The notes below the pieces were generated by a model, which was given only the letters and a program-made list of their open reading frames with translations, ran no database searches and was not told the origin of the DNA. From positions 186,001 through 250,000 of the forward strand of contig JAJTBD010000001.1 in assembly GCA_021287075.1 (NCBI GenBank): DNA of 64,000 bases, given 5' to 3'. Of this stretch, positions 17,597-27,789 are shown piece by piece (position 1 is the first letter of the stretch; each line of letters starts with the position of its first letter). Both the position numbers and the translations under genes were made by a program. Origin of the DNA: Micrococcales bacterium (lineage in GTDB: Bacteria; Actinomycetota; Actinomycetes; Actinomycetales; Dermatophilaceae).

Positions 17597-18208
17597 CTAG
17601 TCCTGGGGCGGCGGGCGCAGTCCGGTGTCCTTGAGTTCGAGCAGCGCTAGGGCGCGGATGGTCGAGGTGTCGCCGCGGCGCCACGCCCCGGTCGGGTCGT
17701 CGGAGATGACCGCGAGCTTGCGCATCGGCTGGTGGGCCATCGCCCGCAGCGCGAAGAGGTCGAGGTCGGCGGCGCTGTCGATGAAGCGCTGGGCGGCGCT
17801 TGCCCGGCGGATGAAGCGAGAGCGCAGCAGCGCCCAGACGATCCCCAGCACGAGGATCGGCACGAGGGCAGTGACCCAGCCGAGCAGCAGCGCGAGCCGC
17901 TCGACGGAGGTGACCAGCGAACTGCCCGCGTCGTGGAGGTTGCCGCCGACGCCGGCAGCGCCGTTGAACGGCACCCGCAGCTTGTCGCCCACCAGCGGCA
18001 CGTCGTCGACGGCCGAGGCGGCGTCGCTCATGCGCCCGCTCAGGCCCGTGCCCGCGTCCTGGAGCTGGCGGCCCGGCGCGGCGAGCGCCAGCGTGGAGTC
18101 GTGGACCTGACGGCCGACCCAGGCCCAGGCGCCCACCCAGCAGAGCATCCCCATGTCGGAGAGCAGCTGGGCGGTGCGGCGTCCCGGCAGGTCGGCATAG
18201 AACCTCAT
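17597..18208 (-). CDS. Membrane protein with two transmembrane segments, unknown function
   Basis: A 203-residue protein. Membrane segments at about residues 17-35 ([13 protein letters not shown]) and 104-130 ([24 protein letters not shown]) flank an outside loop rich in Ala, Gly and Asp; the C-terminal part is cytoplasmic and basic. The ATG at 18208 is preferred because an upstream extension overlaps xerD. The gene is divergent from xerD, with only 19 bases between the two start codons. I do not recognise the family. Confidence 0.75.
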   Translation of the reverse strand: MRFYADLPGRRTAQLLSDMGMLCWVGAWAWVGRQVHDSTLALAAPGRQLQDAGTGLSGRMSDAASAVDDVPLVGDKLRVPFNGAAGVGGNLHDAGSSLVTSVERLALLLGWVTALVPILVLGIVWALLRSRFIRRASAAQRFIDSAADLDLFALRAMAHQPMRKLAVISDDPTGAWRRGDTSTIRALALLELKDTGLRPPPQD

Positions 18209-18214
18209 GGTGCC

Positions 18215-18220
18215 TAGACT
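18215..18220 (+). promoter_or_regulatory. -10 box TAGACT, leaderless promoter of xerD
   Basis: TAGACT ends 7 bases before the GTG at 18228. It lies in the 19-base gap between two divergent genes, so the xerD -35 region must overlap the other gene's coding sequence. Confidence 0.55.
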
Positions 18221-18227
18221 CGCACGC

Positions 18228-19178
18228 GTGAGCGAGCAGACGGCCCCACCGGCGCGGGCGAACGCCCTCGAGCGGGCCGTGCGCGACTGGCTCAGCCACC
18301 TCGACGTCGAGCGGGGCCTGGCGGCCAACACGCTCACGTCCTACCGCCGCGACATGGGGCGCTACACGGCATACCTCGCCGGTCGTGACGTGAGCGACCC
18401 AGCGACGGTGACCGAGCAGCACATCACCGACTTCCTCGCGCACCTGCGCGAGGGGGACGAGAGCCACCCGCCGCTGTCGGCGAGCTCGGCCGCCCGGACG
18501 CTCGTGGCCGTGCGCGGCTTCCACCGCTTCCTCGCGCGAGAGGGCGACACCGACGCCGACCCCGCCGGCCAGGTCAGCCCGCCGACCGCGCCGTCCCGGC
18601 TGCCCAAGGCCATCAGTGTCGACGAGGTGGTGCGGCTGCTCGAGGCGGCCAGCGTGGGGGACACCCCCGTCTCACTGCGCGACCGCGCGCTGCTCGAGGT
18701 GCTCTATGGCTGCGGCGCCCGCGTCTCGGAGGCCATCGGCCTCGACCTCGACGATGTCGACGCCGACGGGGGACTGGTGCGCCTGTTCGGCAAGGGGTCC
18801 AAGGAGCGCGTCGTGCCGCTGGGCTCGTATGCCGCGCAGGCCCTCTCGGCGTATCTCGTCCGTGGGCGCCCGGCGCTGGCGCTCAAGGGCAAGGGCACTC
18901 CCGCGGTCTTCCTCAACCAGCGGGGCGGGCGGCTGTCGCGGCAGAGCGCATGGTCGGTCATCACCGCCGCCGCTGACCGGGCCAACCTCAGCGGGCACAT
19001 CTCGCCGCACACGCTGCGCCACTCCTTCGCCACCCACCTGCTCGACGGCGGCGCCGACGTGCGCGTGGTGCAGGAGCTGCTCGGCCACGCCTCGGTGACC
19101 ACCACCCAGATCTACACCCTCGTCACCGTCCAGCGCCTGCGCGAGGTCTATGCGCAGAGCCACCCGCGGGCGCGCTGA
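18228..19178 (+). CDS. xerD: Tyrosine recombinase XerD
   Basis: XerD works with XerC at dif to resolve chromosome dimers. The 316-residue protein has a SAM-like core-binding N-domain ([20 protein letters not shown]) and a complete catalytic domain: R165 (GCGARVSE), H261 and R264 (HTLRHSF), H287 (LLGHASV) and nucleophile Y296 (QIYTLV). GTG 18228 is chosen from the leaderless -10 box; an in-frame GTG at 18207 would overlap the opposite gene. The xerD-parA-scpA-scpB order is conserved in actinomycetes, and all four act in chromosome segregation. Confidence 0.94.
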   Translation: MSEQTAPPARANALERAVRDWLSHLDVERGLAANTLTSYRRDMGRYTAYLAGRDVSDPATVTEQHITDFLAHLREGDESHPPLSASSAARTLVAVRGFHRFLAREGDTDADPAGQVSPPTAPSRLPKAISVDEVVRLLEAASVGDTPVSLRDRALLEVLYGCGARVSEAIGLDLDDVDADGGLVRLFGKGSKERVVPLGSYAAQALSAYLVRGRPALALKGKGTPAVFLNQRGGRLSRQSAWSVITAAADRANLSGHISPHTLRHSFATHLLDGGADVRVVQELLGHASVTTTQIYTLVTVQRLREVYAQSHPRAR

Positions 19179-19184
19179 TAGGCT
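19179..19184 (+). promoter_or_regulatory. -10 box TAGGCT, leaderless promoter of parA-scpAB
   Basis: TAGGCT begins right after the xerD stop and ends 7 bases before ATG 19192. Confidence 0.55.
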
Positions 19185-19191
19185 CGGCGGG

Positions 19192-20280
19192 ATGATCGGC
19201 GAGAGCCTGACCAACGACACGTCTGGGAGAGCGATGGAACCCTACGAGGGCACCCCCACCCCTGCCGACCTCACCGGCCCGGCGACGCACGCGCAGACCC
19301 CTCCTGAGCACGCGGCATACCAGCCGGGGAGCGCGCCCGAGCCCGAGGCGCAGCAGACGCGGACCGAGCCTGAGGAGCAGCAGACCCCGGCGGAGCCGGC
19401 CAACGGTCACCTGCCGGGCACCGAGACCGCCGGCGCCGGCCAGGTCGGCCCGACCGGACGGCCGCTGCCCGACTTCCCCGAGCCACCGGCCCTGACCGGC
19501 CACGGCCCGGCGCGCATCATCGCGATGTGCAACCAGAAGGGCGGCGTCGGCAAGACCACGACGACGATCAGCCTCGGTGCGGCGCTGGCGGAGTACGGCC
19601 GCAAGGTCCTGCTCGTCGACTTCGACCCCCAGGGCGCGCTCTCGGTCGGCCTGGGCATCCCCACCCACCAGCTCGACGTGACCATCTACAACCTGCTCAC
19701 CGAGCGCGGCCACGATGTGCGCGAGGTCATCCAGCGCACCCGCTTCGACAACCTCGACGTGATCCCGGCCAATATCGACCTTTCTGCCGCCGAGGTCCAG
19801 CTCGTCGGCGAGGTCGCCCGCGAGCAGATCCTTGCGCGCGTGCTGCGGCCGGTGCTCGACGACTATGACGTCGTCCTCATCGACTGCCAGCCCTCGCTCG
19901 GCCTGCTCACCGTCAACGCCCTGACGGCGGCACACGGCGTGATCATCCCGCTCGAGACCGAGTTCTTCGCGATGCGCGGCGTCGCCCTGCTGGTCGAGAC
20001 CATCGAGAAGATCCAGGACCGCCTCAACCCGCGCCTGACCATCGACGGCATCCTCGCGACGATGTTCGACTCGCGCACCCTGCACAGCCGCGAGGTCGTG
20101 CGCAGCGTCGTCGACCACTTCGGCGAGCAGGTCTTCCACACCGTCATCAGCCGCACGGTCAAGTTCCCCGACGCCACCCTCGCGGCCGAGCCCATCACGA
20201 CGTATGCCGCGACCCACTCGGGTGCCAACGCCTACCGCCAGCTCGCCCGCGAGCTCATCGCCCGCGGCGGGGCGGCCTGA
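19192..20280 (+). CDS. parA: ParA/Soj-family ATPase
   Basis: A deviant Walker ATPase linked to chromosome segregation. The 362-residue protein starts with a Pro/Glu/Gln/Thr-rich tail of about 100 residues, then the Walker [18 protein letters not shown] (KGGVGKTT at about 116-123), [16 protein letters not shown], and [18 protein letters not shown]. There is no ParB partner in the window, and the genes around it (xerD, scpA, scpB) match the M. tuberculosis Rv1708 locus, so it is probably the orphan ParA of the scp operon, not the oriC-linked one. An alternative start is ATG 19234, preceded by GGGAGA. Confidence 0.9.
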   Translation: MIGESLTNDTSGRAMEPYEGTPTPADLTGPATHAQTPPEHAAYQPGSAPEPEAQQTRTEPEEQQTPAEPANGHLPGTETAGAGQVGPTGRPLPDFPEPPALTGHGPARIIAMCNQKGGVGKTTTTISLGAALAEYGRKVLLVDFDPQGALSVGLGIPTHQLDVTIYNLLTERGHDVREVIQRTRFDNLDVIPANIDLSAAEVQLVGEVAREQILARVLRPVLDDYDVVLIDCQPSLGLLTVNALTAAHGVIIPLETEFFAMRGVALLVETIEKIQDRLNPRLTIDGILATMFDSRTLHSREVVRSVVDHFGEQVFHTVISRTVKFPDATLAAEPITTYAATHSGANAYRQLARELIARGGAA

Positions 20281-20285
20281 GCGAC

Positions 20286-21296
20286 ATGGGCGAGCAGCCC
20301 GTCCTCGACACCGGCGAGGACCCGCAGGCCGACGTGCCCGGCCCCGCGGCATTCCCGCTCGACGAGGCGGCTGTCCCCGGCGGGGTCATCACGCGCCGCG
20401 CGGCCAGTCAGACCTTCGAGGTGCACCTCGACGTCTTCGAGGGGCCCTTCGACCTGCTGCTCGGCCTGATCGCCAAGCACAAGCTCGACATCACCGAGAT
20501 CGCGCTGGCCAAGGTCACCGACGAGTTCATCGCCCACATCAAGGCCGCCCAGGCCGCCGACGACGAGTGGGATCTCGGGCAGGCCTCGGAGTTCCTGCTG
20601 GTCGCCGCGACCCTGCTCGACATCAAGGCCGCCCGGCTGCTCCCGCAGACCGGCCCGGCCGACGAGGAGGACCTCGCGCTGATCGAGGCCCGCGACCTGC
20701 TCTTCGCCCGGCTGCTCCAGTACCGCGCCTTCAAGGAGGTGGCCGCGTCCTTCGGCCACCAGATGGCCACCGCCGGCCGGCTCACGGCCCGGCAGGCCGG
20801 GCTGGAGCCACAGTTCGCCAAGCTCCTGCCCGAGCTCGTCATCAACATCACGCCCGAGCAGCTGGCGATGATCGCGGCCAAGGCGATGATCCCCAAACTG
20901 CCGCCGACCGTCGGGCTCGAGCACCTCCACCAGGCCCAGGTGAGCGTGCGCGAGCAGGCCCACCTCATCGGGGCGAGGCTGCGCCGCGACCGGGTGAGTT
21001 CCTTCCGGCACCTCGTCGCCGACGCCGACAGCACCCTCGTCATCGTCGCGCGCTTCCTCGCGCTGCTCGAGCTCTTCAAGGAGGCGGTCATCGCCTTCGA
21101 CCAGGCAGAGGCCTTGGGAGAGCTGACGATTCGCTGGACCGGCGCCGACGAGGACGTCGAGGTCAGCGACGAGTTCGACGAGGACGACGAGCCCGAGGCC
21201 CATGCCGCCGACGACGTCGAGGAGGTCGAGCCCGTGACGGCCGACCCCGATGTCGACGGTCCCGACTTCATCCGTGAGGAGAATCCCGATGAGTGA
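20286..21296 (+). CDS. scpA: Segregation and condensation protein A
   Basis: ScpA is the kleisin that bridges SMC heads in the condensin complex. The 336-residue protein has the N-terminal FEVHLDVFEGPFDLLLGLI signature, then ITEIALAKVTDEFI and EFLLVAATLLDIKAARLLP, and a C-terminal winged-helix part around VIAFDQAEALGELTIRW. It has a highly acidic extension at the end (EDVEVSDEFDEDDEPEAHA). Starts 5 bases after parA; its stop lies inside the scpB start region. Confidence 0.95.
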   Translation: MGEQPVLDTGEDPQADVPGPAAFPLDEAAVPGGVITRRAASQTFEVHLDVFEGPFDLLLGLIAKHKLDITEIALAKVTDEFIAHIKAAQAADDEWDLGQASEFLLVAATLLDIKAARLLPQTGPADEEDLALIEARDLLFARLLQYRAFKEVAASFGHQMATAGRLTARQAGLEPQFAKLLPELVINITPEQLAMIAAKAMIPKLPPTVGLEHLHQAQVSVREQAHLIGARLRRDRVSSFRHLVADADSTLVIVARFLALLELFKEAVIAFDQAEALGELTIRWTGADEDVEVSDEFDEDDEPEAHAADDVEEVEPVTADPDVDGPDFIREENPDE

Positions 21297-21966
21297 CGAG
21301 CAGTTGGCGCCGGACCTGCCGGTCGACGAGGCCGCCCCGGTCGAGGGCCTGCCTCCCGCCGGCACAGTTGTCGATGAGGAGCAGGTCGCCTTCGACATCA
21401 ATGACTTCCCCGGCGGCGCGCGTGGCGCGATCGAGGCGGTGCTCATGGTCGTCGACGAGCCCATCGACCAGGTCGCCCTCGCCTCGGCGCTGGAGCTGCC
21501 CGTCGACGATGTCGTCGCGCACCTCCACGCGCTGGAGGAGGAGTATGCCGCGCAGCACCGCGGCTTCACCCTGCGCCAGATCGGCGGTGGCTGGCGTATC
21601 TACAGCCGCGCCGACTACGCGCCGGTCGTCGAGAAGTTCCTCCTCGACGGCCAGACCGCCAAGCTGACCCAGGCCTCCCTGGAGACGCTGGCGGTCATCG
21701 CCTATCGGCAGCCGATCTCGCGGGCGCGCATCAGCGCCGTGCGCGGAGTCAACGTCGACGGCGTCGTCCGCACGCTCATGGCGCGCGGGCTGATCACCGA
21801 GGTCGGCCACGAGGGCGAGACCGAGCACACGGCGATCCTCTATGGCACCACCGACTACTTCCTGCAGCGGATGGGTCTCGACAGCCTCGACGACCTGCCG
21901 CCCATCGCTCCCTATCTCCCGGAGGCCGACATGCTTGACGAGCTCGCACACCAGGGGCAGGCGTGA
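21289..21966 (+). CDS. scpB: Segregation and condensation protein B
   Basis: ScpB is the winged-helix (KITE) dimer that binds ScpA. The 225-residue protein contains AIEAVLMVVDEPIDQVALA, QIGGGWRIYSRADYAPVVE, QASLETLAVIAYRQPISR and the RGLITEVG wing, all family features. ATG 21289 is preceded by GAGGAGA and overlaps the scpA stop by 8 bases. An acidic N-terminal stretch of about 35 residues precedes the domain. Confidence 0.95.
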   Translation: MSDEQLAPDLPVDEAAPVEGLPPAGTVVDEEQVAFDINDFPGGARGAIEAVLMVVDEPIDQVALASALELPVDDVVAHLHALEEEYAAQHRGFTLRQIGGGWRIYSRADYAPVVEKFLLDGQTAKLTQASLETLAVIAYRQPISRARISAVRGVNVDGVVRTLMARGLITEVGHEGETEHTAILYGTTDYFLQRMGLDSLDDLPPIAPYLPEADMLDELAHQGQA

Positions 21967-22913
21967 CCCCGCCGCGCGGGCGCCGGCCCGCTGGGTCCGG
22001 ATCAGCCGGCTCCTCCGGCGGCGGCCGGGGCGGTGGCCGGGGCGGCGAGCGCGCCGGGGGTCGTTCTGGCGCAGGGCGATCCGGGGGTCAGGGCCGCCCG
22101 GCCCGCGGCCACTCCGGCACGACCAAGCGCAGCCAGCCCACGCGTATGCCGACCCCGCCGTCCCCGGCGGAGATCGACGTGCACGACCCCAACGGCGTGC
22201 GGCTCCAGAAGGTCCTGGCCGCTGCCGGCTTCGGCTCGCGGCGCGCCTGCGAGCAGATGATCGCCGAGGGGCGGGTCGAGGTCGACGGCCAGATCGTCAC
22301 CGAGCTCGGTGTCCGAGTCGACCCCGCGACGCAGACGGTCCATGTCGACGGCGAGCGAGTGCAGCTCGACGAGTCCAAGGTCTACCTCGCGTTCAACAAG
22401 CCCGCCGGCGTCGTCACGACGATGAACGACGAGCTCGGCCGGCCCTCGATCGGCGACTACGTCGGCAACCGCCGGGAGCGGCTCTTCCACGTCGGGCGCC
22501 TCGACGCCGACACCGAGGGCCTGCTGATCCTCACCAACGACGGCGAGCTCGCGCACCGGCTCCAGCACCCGCAGTACGGCGTGCTCAAGACCTACATCGC
22601 CCAGATCCCCGGCCCGGTGCCGCGCGACCTGGGCAAGACCCTGCGCGCGGGCGTCGACCTCGAGGACGGCCCGGTCAAGGTCGACTCGTTCAAGCTCGTC
22701 GACTCCAGCCCCGGCAAGGCGCTGGTCGAGGTCGTCCTGCACGAGGGCCGCAAGCACGTCGTGCGCCGCCTGCTCGACGCCGTGGGCCACCCGGTCATCA
22801 GCCTGGTCCGCACCCAGGTCGGCCCGATCCAGCTGGGCGACACCAAGCCCGGCAAGATGCGGGCCCTGGGCCGTGACGAGGTGGGCAAGCTCTACAAGGC
22901 CGCGGGGCTGTGA
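21963..22913 (+). CDS. rluB: rRNA pseudouridine synthase, RluB/RsuA family
   Basis: Converts a uridine of large-subunit rRNA to pseudouridine. The 316-residue protein has a Gly/Arg-rich disordered start (about 1-70), an S4 RNA-binding domain (RLQKVLAAAGFGSRRACEQM), and the catalytic motif GRLDADTEGLLILTNDG with its Asp. The end motif EGRKHVVRRLLDAVGHPV is also typical. GTG start overlaps scpB; the stop overlaps tyrA. RluB in name only: the exact target position is inferred from family. Confidence 0.92.
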   Translation: MTPPRGRRPAGSGSAGSSGGGRGGGRGGERAGGRSGAGRSGGQGRPARGHSGTTKRSQPTRMPTPPSPAEIDVHDPNGVRLQKVLAAAGFGSRRACEQMIAEGRVEVDGQIVTELGVRVDPATQTVHVDGERVQLDESKVYLAFNKPAGVVTTMNDELGRPSIGDYVGNRRERLFHVGRLDADTEGLLILTNDGELAHRLQHPQYGVLKTYIAQIPGPVPRDLGKTLRAGVDLEDGPVKVDSFKLVDSSPGKALVEVVLHEGRKHVVRRLLDAVGHPVISLVRTQVGPIQLGDTKPGKMRALGRDEVGKLYKAAGL

Positions 22914-24037
22914 TGGCCACGCAGTCCGGGTCGATGCGCGTCCACCTCATCGGCAGTGGCCTCATCGGCACCAGCCTCGGTCTCGCGCTGCGGCGGCTGG
23001 GCTGGCCGGTCACGCTCGAGGACGCGTCGCCGACCTCGGCTGCGCTGGCCCGTGACCTCGGGGCCGGCGACCTGGGCGACGCGGCGGCGACGGACGCCCC
23101 TGCACCGGATGTCGTGGTCGTGGCGACCCCGCCCGACGTCGCGGCCTCGGTGATCGCCTCGTCGCTCGAGCGCTTCCCCGAGGCGACGGTGACCGATGTC
23201 GCCTCGGTCAAGGGCGCCGTCCTGCGGGACCTTGCCGCCGCCTGCGTCGACACCGGCCGCTACGTCGGGGCTCACCCGATGGCCGGCCGGGAGAAGTCCG
23301 GGGCCATCGCGGCCCGGGCCGACCTCTTCGAGGGCCGTGCCTGGGTCGTCTGCCCCCACCCTGGGGCACCCGATGACCGGGTGGCCCAGGTGCGTGCGCT
23401 CGGCGCCGCGACCGGTGCGGCCGTGGTCGACCTGCCTGCCGACGAGCACGACGCCGCGGTGGCAGCCGTGTCCCACGTCCCACAGATCGCCGCGAGCGTC
23501 GTGGCCGCCCGGCTCGAGGGTCTGCCGGAGACAGCGGTTGGCCTCGCGGGCCAGGGCCTGCGCGATGTCACCCGGATCGCGGCGAGCGACCCCCAGCTGT
23601 GGACCCAGATCCTTGCCGGCAACGCGCCGGCGGTCGGACGGGTCCTCGACGACCTCATCGCCGATCTCCAGCGGGTGCGCGACTCGCTGGGATCCCTTGC
23701 CGCAGAGCGCGACTCGCAGCCTGTCGCGGCGCAGGGCGCCCGCGGGACGCTCGCCCGGATGATCGCCGACGGCAACGCCGGCCAGGCGCGCATCCCCGGC
23801 AAGCATGGTGCTGCGCCGACGCAGTATGCCGTGGTCTCGGTCCTCGTGCCGGACACCCCGGGCCAGCTCGGCCGGCTGCTCCAGGACATGGGCGAGGCCG
23901 GGGTCAACCTCGAGGAGATCCACCTCGACCACGGTCTCGGCATGCCCTATGGCGTCGCCGACATCTCCGTCGTGCCAGCTGCCGAGATCCCCCTGCAAGA
24001 GGCCCTCGCCGCGCGCGGCTGGCGCCTGCACTCCTGA
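22913..24037 (+). CDS. tyrA: Prephenate dehydrogenase
   Basis: Oxidatively decarboxylates prephenate to 4-hydroxyphenylpyruvate for tyrosine synthesis. The 374-residue protein begins with the NAD-binding fold MRVHLIGSGLIGTSLGLALR, has the catalytic-region phrase YVGAHPMAGREKSG, and ends in an ACT-type domain (VVSVLVPDTPGQLGRLLQDM ... GVNLEEIHLDHG), suggesting feedback control by an amino acid. The start is ambiguous: GTG 22910 and ATG 22913 are adjacent and both overlap the rluB stop. Confidence 0.94.
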   Translation: MATQSGSMRVHLIGSGLIGTSLGLALRRLGWPVTLEDASPTSAALARDLGAGDLGDAAATDAPAPDVVVVATPPDVAASVIASSLERFPEATVTDVASVKGAVLRDLAAACVDTGRYVGAHPMAGREKSGAIAARADLFEGRAWVVCPHPGAPDDRVAQVRALGAATGAAVVDLPADEHDAAVAAVSHVPQIAASVVAARLEGLPETAVGLAGQGLRDVTRIAASDPQLWTQILAGNAPAVGRVLDDLIADLQRVRDSLGSLAAERDSQPVAAQGARGTLARMIADGNAGQARIPGKHGAAPTQYAVVSVLVPDTPGQLGRLLQDMGEAGVNLEEIHLDHGLGMPYGVADISVVPAAEIPLQEALAARGWRLHS

Positions 24038-24060
24038 CCATCGATCGCCCTCGACCACAT

Positions 24061-24066
24061 TAGGAT
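24061..24066 (+). promoter_or_regulatory. -10 box TAGGAT, leaderless promoter of cmk
   Basis: TAGGAT ends 7 bases before ATG 24074; it decides this start over the in-frame ATG at 24065, which lies inside the box. Confidence 0.6.
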
Positions 24067-24073
24067 GCACGCC

Positions 24074-24766
24074 ATGAGCGCACCTCTCGTCGTCGCCGTC
24101 GACGGCCCCTCCGGATCCGGCAAGTCCTCGGTCTCCAAGGCCGTGGCGACGCAGCTGGGGGTGGGCTATCTCGACACCGGCGCGATGTATCGCGCACTGA
24201 CCGTGCACTGCCTGCACCACGAGGTCCCGCTTGGCGACGCAGAGGCGATCACGGCCGCAGCCGAGGACTTCCCGCTCATGATCGGCACCGACCCTGACGC
24301 GGTCGACGTGCTGGTCGGTGGCCGGAATGTCACCGAGCAGATCCGCTCCTCCGAGGTGTCCTCGGTCGTCTCCAAGGTGGCCACCGTGCCCGCCGTGCGC
24401 GAGCTCATGCGCCGGCTCCAGCGCGAGATGATGGACGACATCGCCGAGACCGCCGGGGGAGTCGTGGCCGAGGGCCGCGACATCACCACCGTTGTCTATC
24501 CCGACGCCACGGTGCGCCTGCTGGTCACCGCCAGCGAGGAGGCACGACTCGCCCGCCGCTCCAAGGAGCTGCACGGCCACGCCGAGGCGGATGCCGTCGA
24601 GGCGACCCGTGACCAGATCGTGCGGCGTGACGCCGAGGACTCCACAGTCTCGCAGTTCACCACCGCGGCCGACGGGGTCATCACGATCGACACCTCCGAC
24701 CTCGACTTCGACCAGTCCGTCCAGGCCGTCCTGGCCGCGATCCGCTCGGTCCGCCCCGAGGTCTGA
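24074..24766 (+). CDS. cmk: Cytidylate kinase
   Basis: Phosphorylates CMP and dCMP. The 230-residue protein has P-loop [16 protein letters not shown], the [12 protein letters not shown] phrase, the CMP-binding region [14 protein letters not shown], and the lid RRSKELHG. It is followed by der in the order usual for actinomycetes. No ribosome-binding site precedes the ATG, in keeping with a leaderless message. Confidence 0.96.
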   Translation: MSAPLVVAVDGPSGSGKSSVSKAVATQLGVGYLDTGAMYRALTVHCLHHEVPLGDAEAITAAAEDFPLMIGTDPDAVDVLVGGRNVTEQIRSSEVSSVVSKVATVPAVRELMRRLQREMMDDIAETAGGVVAEGRDITTVVYPDATVRLLVTASEEARLARRSKELHGHAEADAVEATRDQIVRRDAEDSTVSQFTTAADGVITIDTSDLDFDQSVQAVLAAIRSVRPEV

Positions 24767-24830
24767 GGGCTGGCGCGCCCCAGGTGAGGTGCCCCGAGGA
24801 CGGGTGCACGCGGCATACCCCGCCGTGAGG

Positions 24831-24836
24831 GACAAT
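24831..24836 (+). promoter_or_regulatory. -10 box GACAAT ahead of der
   Basis: GACAAT ends 6 bases before ATG 24843. It departs from TANNNT at the first base; the six G between box and ATG could instead be a ribosome-binding site that is too close to work well. Confidence 0.4.
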
Positions 24837-24842
24837 GGGGGG

Positions 24843-26303
24843 ATGAGCAGCGACGTCCCCGAAACTGATCCCACGGTCGAGCGCGCCCTCCGCGTCGGCC
24901 TCGAGGACTTCGAGCTGTCCGAGGAGGACCGCGCGCTCCTCGACCTCGGCGACGGGGATCTGGCCGCCGAGGACGCGGCCGGCCCGCTGCCCGTCGTGGC
25001 GGTCGTCGGCCGGCCCAATGTCGGCAAGTCCACCCTGGTCAACCGCATCCTCGGCCGCCGCGAGGCCGTCGTCGAGGACGTGCCGGGCGTGACCCGCGAC
25101 CGGGTCTCCTATGACGCCGAGTGGACCGGGCGCCGCTTCACCCTCGTCGACACCGGCGGCTGGGAGATCGACGCGACCGGCATCCACCTGCGTGTCGCCG
25201 AGCAGGCCGAGGTGGCCGTCGAGCTCGCCGACGCGGTCCTGTTTGTCGTGGACGCGACCGTCGGCGCTACCGACGACGACGAGGCCGTCGTGCGGCTGCT
25301 GCGCCGCTCCGGCAAGCCCGTCGTCCTGGTCGCCAACAAGGTGGACGACCAGCGCCAGGAGGCCGACGCCGCGGCGCTGTGGAATCTCGGTCTCGGCCAG
25401 CCCTGGCCGGTGTCCGCGCTCCACGGCCGGGGCACGGGCGACGCCCTCGACGCGGTGCTCGAGGTGCTGCCGCAGGTCTCGCAGCAGGGCAGCGCCTATG
25501 CCCCCGGCGGCCCGCGCCGCGTCGCCTTGATCGGACGCCCCAATGTCGGCAAGTCCAGCCTGCTCAACAAGCTCATCGGCTCCGAGCGGGTCGTCGTCGA
25601 CAATGTCGCCGGCACCACGCGCGACCCGGTCGACGAGCTGATCGAGCTCGGCGGCAAGACCTGGCGCTTCGTCGACACCGCCGGGATCCGCCGCCGCGTG
25701 CACCAGACCCGTGGCGCGGACTTCTATGCATCGCTGCGCACCCAGACCGCGCTGGAGAAGGCTGAGGTGGCCGTCGTCCTCATCGACGCCGGCGAGACGA
25801 TCGCCGAGCAGGACATCCGCGTCATCCAGCAGGTCATCGACACCGGCCGGGCCCTGGTCATCGCCTACAACAAGTGGGACACGACCGACGAGGAGCGGCG
25901 CTACTACCTCGAGCGTGAGATCGAGCGCGAGCTGGTCCAGGTGCCGTGGGCGCCGCGAGTCAACATCTCTGCCCAGACCGGCCGACACCTCGAGAAGCTG
26001 GTGCCCGCGCTGGAGACCGCGCTCGACTCGTGGGACACCCGCATCCCGACCGGCCGGCTCAACTCCTTCCTCGGCGAGGTCGTCGCCGCGCACCCGCACC
26101 CGGTCCGTGGCGGCAAGCAGCCGCGCATCCTCTTTGCCACCCAGGCCTCCACCCGCCCGCCGCGGTTCGTCATCTTCGCCTCGGGCTTCATCGAGGCCGG
26201 CTACCGCCGATTCCTCGAGCGCAAACTGCGCGAGGAGTTCGGCTTCGAGGGCAGCCCCATCGAGGTGTCGGTCCGCGTGCGCGAGCGGCGCCGGCGCGGC
26301 TGA
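24843..26303 (+). CDS. der: Ribosome biogenesis GTPase Der (EngA)
   Basis: Der has two GTPase domains in tandem and helps mature the 50S subunit. In the 486-residue protein, G1 motifs GRPNVGKST (about 57) and GRPNVGKSS (about 230) mark the two domains; others are [18 protein letters not shown] and NKWD. A C-terminal KH-like domain follows ([20 protein letters not shown]). An acidic N-terminal tail of about 45 residues is usual for actinomycetes. The frame is open far upstream through cmk, but ATG 24843 gives the family length. Confidence 0.96.
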   Translation: MSSDVPETDPTVERALRVGLEDFELSEEDRALLDLGDGDLAAEDAAGPLPVVAVVGRPNVGKSTLVNRILGRREAVVEDVPGVTRDRVSYDAEWTGRRFTLVDTGGWEIDATGIHLRVAEQAEVAVELADAVLFVVDATVGATDDDEAVVRLLRRSGKPVVLVANKVDDQRQEADAAALWNLGLGQPWPVSALHGRGTGDALDAVLEVLPQVSQQGSAYAPGGPRRVALIGRPNVGKSSLLNKLIGSERVVVDNVAGTTRDPVDELIELGGKTWRFVDTAGIRRRVHQTRGADFYASLRTQTALEKAEVAVVLIDAGETIAEQDIRVIQQVIDTGRALVIAYNKWDTTDEERRYYLEREIERELVQVPWAPRVNISAQTGRHLEKLVPALETALDSWDTRIPTGRLNSFLGEVVAAHPHPVRGGKQPRILFATQASTRPPRFVIFASGFIEAGYRRFLERKLREEFGFEGSPIEVSVRVRERRRRG

Positions 26304-26479
26304 GGCGAGCACACGGCATACCTGCACGTCGTGGGGTGCGTCTGGGCCGTCGACACGCCCCCGGATCCACGCGCGACATGCACGGGGCTGTGCGGGGGAC
26401 CCGATTCGGAGAGTAGGGGGCCCGTGCGCTAATGTTGACTCTCGCGCCCGGGCCTCGTCCCGGGTGCACAACTGAACAA

Positions 26480-26554
<75 letters not shown>

Positions 26555-26655
26555 CGAACTCGTTGGTTTACCAGCGAAAACGCGGTCACCGAGGTGGTGA
26601 GAGAGGTCCGAATCGGACCGATGTCACCGCTGGAGTCACCGCAAGATCAGCAGAA

Positions 26656-26686
26656 GGCCCCGACACCACGCGGTGTCGGGGCCTTT
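26656..26686 (+). terminator. Rho-independent terminator after tRNA-Pro
   Basis: Perfect 12-bp stem GGCCCCGACACC / GGTGTCGGGGCC with loop ACGC, followed by TTT. It sits inside the integrated element, so the element may have brought it. Confidence 0.8.
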
Positions 26687-26714
26687 CGCTTGCCTCAAAG
26701 GTACCGCCGTCACC

Positions 26715-26811
26715 GGGCGATGCGGTCAAGCGGGCTATCGACCTGATCATCTCCGGCGACATCGTCACCTTCGAGTACGACCGGTCAGCCGAGCGGATCG
26801 TCGGCCGCTGA
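26715..26811 (+). pseudogene. Possible 3' scrap of an unknown gene
   Basis: About 31 codons with protein-like composition (AVKRAIDLIISGDIVTFEYD ... ERIVGR) ending in TGA, with no start or ribosome-binding site and broken upstream by the terminator. The remainder of the 316-base stretch 26554-26869 holds only that terminator. Confidence 0.3.
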
Positions 26812-26869
26812 GCCCGGCTGAGCCCGGCAGAGCCGGCCTGCCTACCCCGACGACGTGCGGCACTCACCG

Positions 26870-27553
26870 TCAGAGCGTGAGTTCCCGGCCTGAGGCCGCG
26901 CGCCAAATGACATGGTCCAGGGTTCGCGGGCTGACCTCGAGGTCCTGCGCGGCAGCCATGACCAACTCGATCGCCCGATCGGTGGTGAGCGCCACGTCGG
27001 ATCCAAGCGCATGCTGCAAGAACCTCAGGACCATGCGGTCCGGCTTCACCGACGGCAGGCCAGCGAGCAGCAGCAGGTAGGAGTACGTCACACCGGAGCG
27101 CTGGCTCGGCAGCTTCTTCCACGCGTCGTGGATGGGGTTGTCCGTGGGCTTGGCTCCGACCGCCGCGACCAAGTCCTCGACGGTGTCGATGTCGTGGTCA
27201 ACCATGAGCTGGGCGGCCTGCTGGATGACCTCGGCCTTCAGCAGTGCACCGCGTTTCGTGTGCGCAGGCTTCAGGTTGTCGGCGACCGTCTCCGCCCATG
27301 CCCGAGCGCCACCGGCCGCGGCCATCGATTGCAGAAGGGCGGCGGCGCCGTCGTTGTGTCCATGGGCTGTCCGATATCGGTTCACCACGTTGACCACTGA
27401 CCGGTAGTGGGAACCGGTCGAGTAGATCGAGTCGATCAAGCACAACGCGAGACTGCTCGGGTACCCCTCTGGCTCGATCCAGAGCTCCTGCTCTCCGAGT
27501 GTGTTCCTGCAGTAGGCCACTAAGGCATTGACGTCCTGCTGGGCGACTGACAT
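26870..27553 (-). CDS. Hypothetical protein, element cargo
   Basis: A 227-residue soluble protein starting at ATG 27553 after a strong AGGAGGA (5 bases upstream). Visible phrases include LALCLIDSIYSTGSHYRSV, NRYR, GVTYSYLLLLAGLPSVKPD and RMVLRFLQHALG; helix-rich, with no signal peptide or membrane segment. The spacing of the SIYSTGSHY and LLLLAGLPSVKPDRM parts recalls helix-hairpin-helix (DNA glycosylase-like) proteins often found on actinomycete islands, but I am not certain. It converges on the tRNA side of the element and is divergent from the small gene at 27790. Confidence 0.75.
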   Translation of the reverse strand: MSVAQQDVNALVAYCRNTLGEQELWIEPEGYPSSLALCLIDSIYSTGSHYRSVVNVVNRYRTAHGHNDGAAALLQSMAAAGGARAWAETVADNLKPAHTKRGALLKAEVIQQAAQLMVDHDIDTVEDLVAAVGAKPTDNPIHDAWKKLPSQRSGVTYSYLLLLAGLPSVKPDRMVLRFLQHALGSDVALTTDRAIELVMAAAQDLEVSPRTLDHVIWRAASGRELTL

Positions 27554-27697
27554 CTGCTTCCTCCTGAGCGCCGTGGAGCGACCTCGAGCTGGGCCAACGC
27601 TACCGAGCGTCGCGGTGGCATCTGTCGGCGCTCCTTGAGGAGAATCTAACATCGGTGAAATGCCTCTATGAGGAAGGCGTCCTCCCCGGCTACATGA

Positions 27698-27717
27698 GGC
27701 CGGGCGAACGCCCGGCC
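27698..27717. repeat. GC-rich hairpin in the 27554-27789 gap
   Basis: GGCCGGGCG and its complement separated by AA (27698-27717). It lies between divergent cargo genes, so it may be a leader structure of the gene at 27790 rather than a terminator. The rest of this gap shows nothing further. Confidence 0.35.
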
Positions 27718-27789
27718 CGGGTCTAATCGAGGGTCTGAAGAAGTGCCGCGATCAAGACGTGGCCACCCTGATGTGGAGGAGAGATCACC

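Noticed and set aside
19150-19191. Longer ParA start at 19150
   Set aside because: It would overlap the end of xerD and lies before the -10 box that sets the start at 19192.
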